From VBDM01 sp963699535 (GTDB taxonomy: Bacteria; Pseudomonadota; Gammaproteobacteria; Burkholderiales; SG8-39), in contig CAVOUJ010000013.1 of NCBI GenBank assembly GCA_963699535.1, positions 62,001 to 126,000 on the forward strand: a stretch of 64,000 nucleotides of DNA. Reading direction: 5' to 3'. Below are positions 42,447 to 50,889 of this stretch, piece after piece. The position numbers were made by a program, and so were the translations under genes. The first letter of the stretch is position 1. Each line of letters starts with the position of its first letter. A model generated the notes under the pieces. It saw only the letters and a program-made list of their open reading frames with translations, did no database searches and had not been told where the DNA came from.

Positions 42447-43023
42447 GGCGAATGAGGCGCAGCGCCGCCGAGGCAGGCGCGTCGCCCTTCTGATTCTCGC
42501 GCTGTGCGCCGCGCCCACGGTGGCGGCCTGGCTCGCGTACTTCGTTTGGCAGCCACAGTCGCGCGCGAACTACGGTGAATTGATAGAACCGCGCCAGCTT
42601 CGCGATGCCGAGTTGCGCTTTGTGGACGGTAGGCCGTTCCGACTTTCGCAGCTGCGCGGCAAATGGGTGATGCTGCATGTCGATTCGGGGGCCTGCACGG
42701 AGGGGTGCCGGAAGAAGCTTCTGTACATGCGCCAGGCGCGTCTCGCTCAAGGCAAAGCGATGACCCGAGTCGAGCGCGTATGGCTTCTCACCGACCCGGT
42801 CGCGCCCGAGGACGCGCTCGCGCGCGAGTTCGAGGGCACACAGATCGCCCGCGCCGAAGGCAGCTCCATCCTCTCTGACCTTCCGGCGGAGCGCAGCCGG
42901 ACCGATCACATCTACGTGATCGATCCCCTGGGCAACCTGATACTTCGCTTTCCGGCCGATCCGGACCCGCGACGTATCGTGAAGGACATCGCGCGCCTGC
43001 TGAGAGCATCGCGAATCGGATAG
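42412..43023 (+). CDS. SCO-like thioredoxin-fold membrane protein in the oxidase cluster
   Basis: A 203-residue protein with an N-terminal helix (VALLILALCAAPTVAAWLAYFVW) and a periplasmic thioredoxin-like domain. The motif GACTEGCRKK has a CxxxC spacing comparable to the copper site of SCO proteins, and DHIYVIDPLGNLILRFPAD resembles the SCO C-terminal half. It sits between SURF1 and ctaB. Probably an assembly factor; redox role inferred. ATG 42412 overlaps the SURF1 3' end by 35 nt. Confidence 0.75.
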   Translation: MSSSISGESLPEANEAQRRRGRRVALLILALCAAPTVAAWLAYFVWQPQSRANYGELIEPRQLRDAELRFVDGRPFRLSQLRGKWVMLHVDSGACTEGCRKKLLYMRQARLAQGKAMTRVERVWLLTDPVAPEDALAREFEGTQIARAEGSSILSDLPAERSRTDHIYVIDPLGNLILRFPADPDPRRIVKDIARLLRASRIG

Positions 43024-43054
43024 GGCCACGCGAGAGGCGTGATAAAATTTTGAT

Positions 43055-43938
43055 ATGCAACTCGCGTCAACTTCCCCTAGTCTCCGTCTGCGCCATTTCC
43101 TGAGCCTCACCAAGCCGCGGGTCGTGTCGCTGATCGTGTTTTGCGCGGTGATCGGCATGTTCCTCGCGACGCCGGGCATGGTCCCCCCGGGTTTGCTGCT
43201 GGCGGCGACCCTCGGCATCTGGCTGGTCGCGGGCGCCGCGGCCGCGGTGAACTGCCTGGTCGAGCAGAAGATCGACGCAGTGATGACGCGCACGAGCCGG
43301 AGACCCTTGCCGCGCGGCGAGCTGAATTCTTTGCAGACTCTCGCGTTCGCCGGCGTCGTCGGCGGCATGGGGCTCTCGATCCTCTACACGTTTGTCAATC
43401 CGCTAACGATGTGGCTCACCTTCGGCACCTTCATCGGCTACGCCGTTGTCTATACGGTGCTGCTCAAGCCGGTGACGCCGCAGAACATCGTGATCGGCGG
43501 CGCCTCGGGCGCCATGCCGCCGGTGCTCGGCTGGGCTGCTGTCACGGGCGAGGTCACGCCCGAAGCGCTGCTGCTGTTCCTCATCATCTTCGCCTGGACG
43601 CCGCCACACTTCTGGGCGCTGGCGCTATATCGCACCGAGGATTTTGCCAGAGCCGGGCCTGCCCATGCTGCCTGTCACCCACGGCCATCGCTTTACGCGG
43701 CTGTACGTTCTGCTCTATACCTTGATACTTCTCGCGTGCGCGCTTTTGCCTTTTGCCTACGGCATGAGCGGGTGGATCTATCTCACCGCGGCGCTCATCC
43801 TCAACGGCGTGTTTGTCACCTATGCGGTGCGCTTATACGCAAGCTACAGCGACGCGCTGGCGAGGCGTACTTTCCGCTATTCGATCTGCGTATCTCGCGT
43901 TGCTTTTCGCCGCGCTCCTGGTCGACCACTATTCTTGA
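43055..43938 (+). CDS. ctaB: Protoheme IX farnesyltransferase (heme O synthase), two +1 frameshifts
   Basis: UbiA-family membrane prenyltransferase that farnesylates heme b to heme o. Motifs: LTKPRVVSLIVFCAVIGMFL, NCLVEQKIDAVMTRTSRRPL (Mg/diphosphate site) and FAWTPPHFWALALYRTEDF. The frame shifts by one base near 43656 (before LPMLPVTHG) and again near 43888 (before YLALLFAALLVDHYS). Corrected length about 294 residues, family normal. The heme A synthase gene (ctaA) that often precedes ctaB is missing here. Confidence 0.9.
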
Positions 43939-43947
43939 GAATGTTTC

Positions 43948-44535
43948 GTGCGAATCCTGCCCGGTCTCGCCCTTGCTGCACTGACGCTCGCGTTCGCCGG
44001 CTGCGACGGTTCCGGTCCCGCGTTCAAGAACACGGACATTACGGGCGCTGACTACGGCAAGGACTTCGTTCTCACCGATCACACCGGCAAGACGCGCACG
44101 CTCGCCGATTTCCGCGGCAAGGTGGTGGTGATGTTCTTCGGCTTCACGCGCTGCCCCGACGTCTGCCCCATCACCCTCGCCGAACTCAAGGCCGTGAAAG
44201 AGCGGTTGGGTGACGACGGAAATCGCTTTCAGGTTCTCTTCGTTACCGTCGATCCCGAGCGCGACACGCAGAAGCTCCTTGCAGACTATGTCCCGGCATT
44301 CGACCCGAGTTTCCTCGGACTGTATGGGGATTTGGCGGCGACTGCCAAGGTGGCGAAGGAATTCAGGGTGTTCTACCAGAAGGCGCCTGGGAAGACGCCG
44401 GACAGCTACACCGTGGATCATACGGCTGGCAGCTACGTCTTCGACCCGCAGGGGCGGCTGCGGCTTTTCGCGCGCTACGGCAATGCCGAGAATCTCGACG
44501 CCGATATCCGGACCTTACTGCGTACCTCGGGGTGA
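43948..44535 (+). CDS. SCO family copper protein
   Basis: Lipoprotein-anchored thioredoxin-fold protein, 195 residues, that loads copper into or reduces the CuA site of subunit II. Lipobox LTLAFAGC (Cys ~19), copper motif CPDVCP (~71-76) and the ligand His in YTVDHTAGSYV are intact. GTG start, 9 nt after ctaB. Confidence 0.94.
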   Translation: MRILPGLALAALTLAFAGCDGSGPAFKNTDITGADYGKDFVLTDHTGKTRTLADFRGKVVVMFFGFTRCPDVCPITLAELKAVKERLGDDGNRFQVLFVTVDPERDTQKLLADYVPAFDPSFLGLYGDLAATAKVAKEFRVFYQKAPGKTPDSYTVDHTAGSYVFDPQGRLRLFARYGNAENLDADIRTLLRTSG

Positions 44536-44540
44536 AACGA

Positions 44541-44567
44541 AAAAGCCGCGGGTTCACCGCGGCTTTG
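44541..44567. terminator. Bidirectional terminator between the SCO gene and rpoH
   Basis: AAAGCCGCGG-GTTCA-CCGCGGCTTT is a perfect 10-bp stem. On the minus strand it continues into TTTTTCGTTT and terminates rpoH; on the plus strand it lies 6 nt after the SCO stop. Confidence 0.85.
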
Positions 44568-44589
44568 CCGGCAACGTCCCGGGCTGGAC

Positions 44590-45454
44590 TCAGGCCGACG
44601 CCAAGGCCCCCTTCATCTTCGCGAGCGCTTTCTCCTCGATCTGGCGAATGCGCTCGGCCGAAACCTTGAACTCGCCGGCGAGTTCGTGCAGCGTCGCGGA
44701 ATCCTTTTCGCGGAGCCAGCGCGCTTCGATGATGCGGCGGCTGCGCGCATCCAGGCTCGCCAGAGCGCTTTCCAGACCGCGCGCCTTCAGGATCTCATCC
44801 TGTTTGGCCTCGAGGATCTCCGGAGGCTCCGGGGAACGGTCCGCGAGATAGGCGATCGGCGCATACGTGTCATCCTCGTCGCCGGCGGGTTCGAGGGCGA
44901 CTTCTTGGCCCGCGAGCCGCGATTTCCATCGCGGAAACCTCCTCAGGCTTGACGCGAAGTTCCTTGGCGATCGAACGGATCTCGGTTCGCGTCAGGGGAT
45001 TCAGCGAGGGCTTCATGCTGCGCAGGTTGAAGAAGAGCTTTCGCTGCGCCTTGGTGGTGGCGATTTTCACCATGCGCCAGTTGCGCAGGACAAACTCGTG
45101 AATTTCGGCGCGAATCCAGTGGATCGCAAACGAGACGAGCCGAACTCCGCGCTCGGGGTCGAAGCGCCTCACCGCCTTCATCAGGCCGATGTTGCCTTCC
45201 TGGATCAGATCTCCCTGTGGCAGGCCGTAACCCATGTAGCCGCGGGCGATGGCCACGACGACGCGCAGGTGCGAGAGCACGAGTTGGCGCGCTGCCTCGA
45301 CGTCATCCTCGGACCGGAACTTGCGCGCGAGTTTCTGCTCCTCTTCGAGGGACAGGATGGGGAAGCGATTGACTGCCTGGATGTAGTTTTCCAGGCTTCC
45401 TACGGGTACGGGCAATGCCATCGCATTGATGGTGCTCATTCCTGTGTCTCCCAT
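44590..45454 (-). CDS. rpoH: RNA polymerase sigma-32 factor, +1 frameshift
   Basis: Heat-shock sigma factor. Conserved features: ENYIQAVNRFPILSLEEE, region 2 with DLIQEGNIGLMKAVRRFDPE and FAIHWIRAEIHEFVL, the RpoH-box region with QRKLFFNLR, and region 4 with ESALASLDARSRRIIEARWL and the recognition helix of RIRQIEEKALAKMK. The frame slips one base near 44913, just after SAMEI; correction gives about 287 residues. Start is either this ATG or MSTINAM at 45439. The order ftsY-ftsE-ftsX-rpoH matches E. coli. A CIRCE operator lies 19-45 nt upstream. Confidence 0.94.
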
Positions 45455-45472
45455 GTTCGAGCTAGAGAAAGT

Positions 45473-45499
45473 TTAGCACTCCACGCGTTAGAGTGCTAA
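45473..45499. promoter_or_regulatory. CIRCE element (HrcA operator) upstream of rpoH
   Basis: TTAGCACTC, nine bases, GAGTGCTAA: an exact match to the CIRCE consensus. HrcA bound here would repress rpoH until heat inactivates it. In its reading direction it ends 19 nt before the rpoH start, so it overlaps the promoter or leader. hrcA is not in the window. Confidence 0.93.
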
Positions 45500-45542
45500 C
45501 GGGGCCCGTAGTTCCGGCTTCCGGGTCCCGCTCACGGGCAGT

Positions 45543-46457
45543 TCAGAGTCTGTTTTCATGGAGCGACAGTAAGTGCCTGCTCACAGATAGATAGGCACCG
45601 AGCCACCCTAGGATAAGCGAGAACACGAGGACCGTGAGCATCTCCGCGGCGTCGGGGAAACGCAGCCTGAGGGTGGAGCCGTAGAGCAGGGCGAGCTCCG
45701 CCCAGCCGCGATCGAGCAGCGCGAGCGCTACCAGAACGATCCCGAGAGCGGCGAGTCCCCCGAGCAGACCCAGCAGCGACCCAAGCCAGAAGAACGGCCG
45801 GCGGATGTAGGCGTGTGTTGCTCCGATCAGGCGGCACAGCTCGATCTCGTCGCGCTGGGTGAGGATTTGCAGGCGGATCGTGTTGAAGGTCACTGCGACG
45901 AGCGACAGACCGAGGAGTACGGAAAGCACCACGACCGCCGTTCGCGAGAGGCGCAGCAGTGCATCGAGGCGCTTCACCCAGGCGGCATCCACTAGGACCC
46001 GCTCGACTTTCGGGAGCGACCGGAACTCGAGCTCGAGCCGTTCTGCGAGCGCGGTATCGGTCGAAGAAAGCGTCACCACGAAGGCATCCGGCAGCGGATT
46101 GTGGCGCAGACCGGCAACCGCTTCACCGATCCCTGCGTTGTGGCTCAACTGCGCGAGCGCTGCGTCCCGCGAGACGAATCGCACAAGGCGCACGCCTTTG
46201 GCGCCTTTCAGCTGCGCCTCGATGGCCGTGACATCGGCTTTCGCAGCGTCCCTGGCGAGAAAAATCGAGATCTGAGGGTCCACCGAAGTCCTTCCGGAGA
46301 TTCGTTCCAGAGTGCCCAGCACGCAATACAGGCCGAGCGGGAGCGCGAGCACGACTCCGATCGTCGCGACGTTGAGGGCGGTGGCCAGGGGCGAGCGAGC
46401 CAGGCGCGAGAGTGTCTGCGCGAAGCTCACCCGATGGTGCTGCAGCCAGGCCATCAT
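45543..46457 (-). CDS. ftsX: Cell division protein FtsX
   Basis: Membrane partner of FtsE; couples ATP hydrolysis to activation of septal amidases through EnvC. The 304-residue protein has a short cytoplasmic N-terminus (HHRVSFAQTLSRLARSP), a first helix (VATIGVVLALPLGLYCVL), a periplasmic loop domain (about 55-180) and three C-terminal helices including RRPFFWLGSLLGLLGGLAAL. The ATG overlaps the ftsE stop in ATGATGG, showing coupling. Confidence 0.92.
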   Translation of the reverse strand: MMAWLQHHRVSFAQTLSRLARSPLATALNVATIGVVLALPLGLYCVLGTLERISGRTSVDPQISIFLARDAAKADVTAIEAQLKGAKGVRLVRFVSRDAALAQLSHNAGIGEAVAGLRHNPLPDAFVVTLSSTDTALAERLELEFRSLPKVERVLVDAAWVKRLDALLRLSRTAVVVLSVLLGLSLVAVTFNTIRLQILTQRDEIELCRLIGATHAYIRRPFFWLGSLLGLLGGLAALGIVLVALALLDRGWAELALLYGSTLRLRFPDAAEMLTVLVFSLILGWLGAYLSVSRHLLSLHENRL

Positions 46458-47110
46458 TGAAGCCGCCCGTGGTCGAGGGTCAGGACGCGCTTGCGCCACT
46501 TCTCGATCATCTGTCGATCATGGGTAGCGATCAGCACGGTAACACCGACCTGATTGAAGGCGCTGAACATTTCCATTATTTCGTCCGCGTAGGCGGCATC
46601 CAGGCTCGCCGTGGGCTCGTCGGCGAGCACAATGGCCGGCCGATTCACCACTGCGCGGGCGACGCACAAACGCTGCTGCTCGCCTCCCGAGAGAGTGACC
46701 GGATTCGCCCTTTCGAAGCGAAGCAGGCCGACCTTGTCGAGTGCAGCGCGCGCGCGCCGCGCGGCTTCGCGGTAGGGTTGCCCAGTGACGATGAGAGGCA
46801 GCATGACATTGTCGAATACGCTCCTGTCGTAGAGCAGCTTCTGCCCCTGAAATACCAGCCCCAAATTGCGCCGCAAGTAGGGGATTGCGGCAGGGCGCAT
46901 CGCAGACACGTTCTGGCCGTTGACGAGCACCGTGCCGCCGTTGGCGCGCTCGATTGCGGCGATGAGTTTGAGCAGCGTCGTCTTGCCTGCACCGGAATGC
47001 CCGGTGAGGAACAGCATCTCGCCTGGATCGACAGCGAAGCTCACTACCTTGAGCGCCTCGAATCCGCCCGGGTAGCGCTTGCTTACCTGGCTGAAGGAAA
47101 TGATGGCCAC
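46454..47110 (-). CDS. ftsE: Cell division ATP-binding protein FtsE
   Basis: ABC ATPase of 218 residues. Walker A GHSGAGKTTLLKLIA, Q-loop GLVFQGQKLL, signature LSGGEQQRLCVARA, Walker B IVLADEPTASLD and switch His in IATHDR are all intact. Works with FtsX at the divisome. ftsY lies 9 nt upstream in the same direction. Confidence 0.96.
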   Translation of the reverse strand: MAIISFSQVSKRYPGGFEALKVVSFAVDPGEMLFLTGHSGAGKTTLLKLIAAIERANGGTVLVNGQNVSAMRPAAIPYLRRNLGLVFQGQKLLYDRSVFDNVMLPLIVTGQPYREAARRARAALDKVGLLRFERANPVTLSGGEQQRLCVARAVVNRPAIVLADEPTASLDAAYADEIMEMFSAFNQVGVTVLIATHDRQMIEKWRKRVLTLDHGRLQ

Positions 47111-47119
47111 GCTGAAGGC

Positions 47120-48058
47120 TTAGTCGAGGACGGCCGAAACGAACTCGCGCGCGGCGAAGGGACGCAGATCGTCTATCCCCTCGCCGACGCCCAGAAACCG
47201 AAGCGGCAGGGGCGAAGTCCGGGACCTCCCGGCGTGCGCGATTGCGCATATCACGCCGCCTCTCGCGGTGCCGTCAAGCTTGGTCAGAACAAGGCCTGTC
47301 AGACCGAGCGCCTCGTCGAAGGCCTTCACTTGGTTGAGTGCATTCTGCCCGACGTTCGCGTCTAGCACGAGCCACACTTCGTGGGGCGCGCCGGCTTCGG
47401 CCTTGGCGATAACGCGCTTGATCTTTTTTGCTTCCTCCATGAGATGCAACTGTGTCGGCAGGCGCCCGGCCGTGTCGGCGATGACCACATCGATCCCGCG
47501 CGCGCGCGCCGCGACCACGGCGTCGAACGCCACGGCCCCAGGGTCGCCGCCCGATTGCGCGACCACGGCTACGCTGTTTCTCTCGCCCCAGACGGCAAGC
47601 TGCTCGCGCGCTGCGGCGCGGAAGGTGTCTCCCGCCGCGAGCAGCACCGTGAGACCTTGATTCTGAAAGTACCTGCAGAGCTTGCCGATCGAAGTCGTCT
47701 TCCCTGCGCCGTTGACCCCGGCGACCATGATGACGTATGGTTTCTTGCCCCCTAGAACGAGGGCTTGCTCGAGCGGCGCAAGCATTTCGACGAGGATCGC
47801 TCGTAACTCGGACTTCAGCATCTCCCCAGTCTCGATGTGGTGCGCGCGCTCGCGCAGGCGGGCGAGGAGAAACTCGGTTGCATCAACGCCGACATCGCTT
47901 GTGAGCAATGCGGATTCGAGATCCAGGAACCACGCCGGGTCAAGCGATCGGCCGCCGAAAAGGCTCGAGAGCCGAGAGCGAGTCTTCCTCAGCCCTTCCC
48001 TCAGTCCGGAGACCCAAGAGTCCTGAGCGCCAGCATTCTTGGACGACGGTTTGAGCAT
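47120..48058 (-). CDS. ftsY: Signal recognition particle receptor FtsY
   Basis: SRP receptor GTPase, 312 residues. N domain (about 20-105), G1 GVNGAGKTTSIGKL, AGDTFRAAAREQL, DTAGRLPTQLHLMEE, TKLDGTARGG and FLGVGEGIDDLRPF are all present. The acidic A domain is very short, as in many betaproteobacteria. The N-terminal segment GLREGLRKTRSRL is partly repeated about 100 nt upstream, out of the called gene. The start MLKPSSKN is the only ATG before the N domain. Confidence 0.94.
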   Translation of the reverse strand: MLKPSSKNAGAQDSWVSGLREGLRKTRSRLSSLFGGRSLDPAWFLDLESALLTSDVGVDATEFLLARLRERAHHIETGEMLKSELRAILVEMLAPLEQALVLGGKKPYVIMVAGVNGAGKTTSIGKLCRYFQNQGLTVLLAAGDTFRAAAREQLAVWGERNSVAVVAQSGGDPGAVAFDAVVAARARGIDVVIADTAGRLPTQLHLMEEAKKIKRVIAKAEAGAPHEVWLVLDANVGQNALNQVKAFDEALGLTGLVLTKLDGTARGGVICAIAHAGRSRTSPLPLRFLGVGEGIDDLRPFAAREFVSAVLD

Positions 48059-48112
48059 GGGCTGGGGCGGGAGCCGAGAGCGGGTCTTCTCAAGCCCTCC
48101 CTCAGTCCAGCG
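47968..48112. repeat. Imperfect direct repeat spanning the ftsY start
   Basis: The segments at about 47968-48003 and 48068-48108 both read GAGCCGAGAGCG(A/G)GTCTTC, then CAAGCCC/CAGCCC and TCCCTCAGTCC. Spacing is about 100 nt. The inner copy encodes the FtsY residues LREGLRKTRSRL; the outer copy, upstream of the ATG, encodes the similar EGGLEKTRSRL in the same frame. Confidence 0.75.
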
Positions 48113-48175
48113 AAGAAAAACGAATCTGCACAGAACCAATATAGAATAGCGCGCAATCTTAACACCCGCCGTGCA

Positions 48176-49528
48176 ATGGTTTCCATACGCAGCGCCTTTT
48201 TCGGAGCCGTGCTCGCACTCGCCGCGCCCGCGCAGGGAAACCCCCGGCAATTCGATCTCCCAAACGGCCTGCGCCTGATCGTCAAGGAAGACCATCGCGC
48301 GCCCACGGTCGTTCATCAGGTTTGGTATCGCGCAGGAAGCATGGATGAAGCCCCTGGGACGACCGGAGTGGCGCACGTGCTCGAACACATGATGTTCAAG
48401 GGAACCCGGAGTCTCGGCCCGGAGGAATTCTCGCGCGTCGTCGCCGAGGCGGGAGGACGCGAGAATGCCTTCACCTCCACCGATTACACGGCGTATCACC
48501 AGCAGGTCCAACGCGACCGCCTGCCATTGATGATGCGCTTGGAGGCCGATCGCATGGTCAATCTCGCCATCCGCCCCGAAGAGTTCGCGCGGGAGATCAA
48601 GGTTGTCATGGAAGAGCGGCGCTGGCGCTATGAAGACCAGCCGCGTTGGCTGCTTCACGAGACCCTCCTCGCCACCGCGTTTAGCGCGCATCCTTACAAA
48701 TGGCCCGTGATCGGCTGGATGGAGGACCTCCAGAACATGAACTGGAAGGACGCGCGGTCCTGGTACAGGCAATGGTACGCACCCAACAACGCCATCGTCG
48801 TGGTCGTCGGCGATGTCGAGCCGGAGAAGGTGGTCGGCCTGGCCCGACGCTACTACGGCGCGCTCGCGCGCAAGACCATGCCGTCGCGCAAGGTCATCGC
48901 CGAGCCGGCCCAGCGCGGCATGAAGCGGGTCATCGTCAAGGCACCGGCGGAACTGCCTTACGTACGCCTCGCCTACAAGGCGCCGGCCTTGCGCGATCCG
49001 GAGAACGAGTGGGAGCCGTTCGCGCTTTCGCTTCTTGCCGAGCTGCTCGGCGGGGGCGACGCCGCCCGTCTCCACGAGATCCTCGTGCGCGAAAAGCGCC
49101 TGGCGACATCCGTCGGTGCCGAGTACGACATGATCTCGCGCGGACCCGGGATGGTGTTCCTGTATGCCGCCGCCGCGCACGGAAAGAGCGGCCTCGAACT
49201 CGAGGCAAGCTTGCGCGAGATCGTCGCGCGCGTCGCGACAGAGGGCGTATCCGCCGAGGAGCTTGAGCGCGCCAAGGTGCAGCAGATTGCGCAGACCGTC
49301 TACAAGCGCGATTCGTTCTTCGCTCAGGCGCTCGAAATTGGGATGCTCGAGACCAGCGGCCTTTCGTTTCGCGACGCGGAGCGCATTCCGCAGCGGCTCA
49401 GGGCGATAAGTGCCGAGCAGGTTCGGACCGTGGCCTCCAAGTACCTCGTCGATGACGGATTGACCTCGGCCCTCCTCGAGCCGCAGCCCCTGCCGCGTGC
49501 GCCGGGCACCGCGGCGGCAAGGCACTGA
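48176..49528 (+). CDS. M16 family zinc peptidase, catalytic subunit
   Basis: A 450-residue secreted pitrilysin/processing-peptidase homologue. Signal peptide (SAFFGAVLALAAPAQG), then the inverted zinc motif HVLEHMMF (~65) with the downstream Glu in the NAFTSTDYTAY/ERRWRYEDQP region. The second half has the R/Y pair region. Such proteins form a heterodimer with a catalytically silent partner encoded next, as here. Divergent from ftsY. Confidence 0.92.
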   Translation: MVSIRSAFFGAVLALAAPAQGNPRQFDLPNGLRLIVKEDHRAPTVVHQVWYRAGSMDEAPGTTGVAHVLEHMMFKGTRSLGPEEFSRVVAEAGGRENAFTSTDYTAYHQQVQRDRLPLMMRLEADRMVNLAIRPEEFAREIKVVMEERRWRYEDQPRWLLHETLLATAFSAHPYKWPVIGWMEDLQNMNWKDARSWYRQWYAPNNAIVVVVGDVEPEKVVGLARRYYGALARKTMPSRKVIAEPAQRGMKRVIVKAPAELPYVRLAYKAPALRDPENEWEPFALSLLAELLGGGDAARLHEILVREKRLATSVGAEYDMISRGPGMVFLYAAAAHGKSGLELEASLREIVARVATEGVSAEELERAKVQQIAQTVYKRDSFFAQALEIGMLETSGLSFRDAERIPQRLRAISAEQVRTVASKYLVDDGLTSALLEPQPLPRAPGTAAARH

Positions 49529-49530
49529 GC

Positions 49531-50889
49531 GTGCATTTTCGGGATACCCATCTGCAACAGGCGCGCGGGAACCGCCGGGAATCCTTTCGGCGGATCTCCC
49601 CACGTATCCTTGGGCTGTGTCTCTTCCTGGCGCTCTCTCTGCCGGCGGAGGCACGAGTAGAAATCGAACGCTGGGTCGCTCAGTCCGGGGCGCGCGTGTA
49701 TTTTGTCGAGACACGCGCGCTGCCCATAGTCGACGTTGCGGTCGAGTTCTCGGCGGGCAGCGCTTACGATCCCCGCGACCGGGCCGGGCTTGGGCGGCTC
49801 ACTCTGGCGATGCTCAAGGCAGGCTCAGCGCGCTACTCCGAAATCGAGACGGGCCGCCGCATCGCCGACTCGGGGGGTGACCTGCGCAGCAGCTTCGATG
49901 TCGATCGGGCCGGGTTCTCGCTGAGAGTCCTGTCTTCCGAGGCCGAGCGCACCAAGGCCATCGAGACGCTCGCCGAAATGCTGCAAGCACCGCTCTTCCC
50001 GATCGAGGCGTTCGAGCGCGAGAAAGCGCGCGCCGTGGCGAACGCCCGGGAAGGCGAGACTCAGCCCGATCGCATCGCCGAGAAGCGCCTGTACGCGCTT
50101 ATGTATCCCGCCCATCCCTATGGTTTCAGTGCAAGCCCGGAGACCCTCGCGTCCATCAACCGGGAGGACGTGGAACGCCACTACCGGTCCCACTACGGCT
50201 CCACCCGCGCGGTGGTGACCATCGTAGGCGATATGGGCCGCGCTGCCGCTCAAGCGCTCGCCGAAAGCCTCACTTCGCGTCTCGCGCGGGGCGCAGACTC
50301 CGTTCTCGCTCCGGTCACGCCTGCACCGGGAGGCGAGGTGGCCCGCATCGCGCATCCCTCTGCCCAAAGCCACGTCGTGCTTGGTCTCGCGGCCCTTTCG
50401 TACGGCGACCCGGATTACTTCCCGCTCCTCGTCGGCAACCATGTCCTCGGCGGCGGCGGCTTCGTTTCGCGCCTGACCAAGGAAGTGCGCAGCCGCCAGG
50501 GTTACGCCTACAGCGTCTACAGCTATTTCCGCCCTGCAGTTCGCGAAGGTCCGTTTCTGGTTGGATTGCAGACGCGGCGTGATCAGGCCAAGGACGCGCT
50601 TGAGCGAACCCAGGAGCTGGTTGCCGAGTTTGTTGCGCGCGGCCCCACGGCCGCCGAGCTCGCCGCGGCGAAGAAAAGCATGATAGGCGGCTTCCCGCTA
50701 CGCTACGACACCAACCGGAAAGTTCTCGATCAGGTCTCCGCAATCGGTTTCTACCGCTTGCCGCTCGACTGGCTGGACGCATATCCCGCCAAGGTGCAGG
50801 GCGTCACTCTGGCACAAGTGCGCGACGCGTTTGCGCGGCGCGTCGTTCCTGCGAAGCTCTCGATCGTCGTCGTCGGTGCGCCGGACTAG
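49531..50889 (+). CDS. M16 family peptidase-like protein, non-catalytic subunit
   Basis: A 452-residue paralogue lacking the HXXEH zinc site: the aligned position reads GLGRLTLAML. The C-terminal substrate-binding half is kept (GGGGFVSRLTKEVRSRQGYAYSVYSYF). Signal anchor near residues 25-45 (ILGLCLFLALSLPAEA). Probably forms a periplasmic chamber with the upstream catalytic subunit. GTG start 2 nt after the previous stop. Confidence 0.9.
   Translation: MHFRDTHLQQARGNRRESFRRISPRILGLCLFLALSLPAEARVEIERWVAQSGARVYFVETRALPIVDVAVEFSAGSAYDPRDRAGLGRLTLAMLKAGSARYSEIETGRRIADSGGDLRSSFDVDRAGFSLRVLSSEAERTKAIETLAEMLQAPLFPIEAFEREKARAVANAREGETQPDRIAEKRLYALMYPAHPYGFSASPETLASINREDVERHYRSHYGSTRAVVTIVGDMGRAAAQALAESLTSRLARGADSVLAPVTPAPGGEVARIAHPSAQSHVVLGLAALSYGDPDYFPLLVGNHVLGGGGFVSRLTKEVRSRQGYAYSVYSYFRPAVREGPFLVGLQTRRDQAKDALERTQELVAEFVARGPTAAELAAAKKSMIGGFPLRYDTNRKVLDQVSAIGFYRLPLDWLDAYPAKVQGVTLAQVRDAFARRVVPAKLSIVVVGAPD

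Noticed and set aside
47120..49714. A very long minus-strand open frame extending ftsY upstream through the M16 gene.
   Set aside because: The upstream part is antisense to a well-supported M16 peptidase and has no homologous features; it reflects the high GC content.
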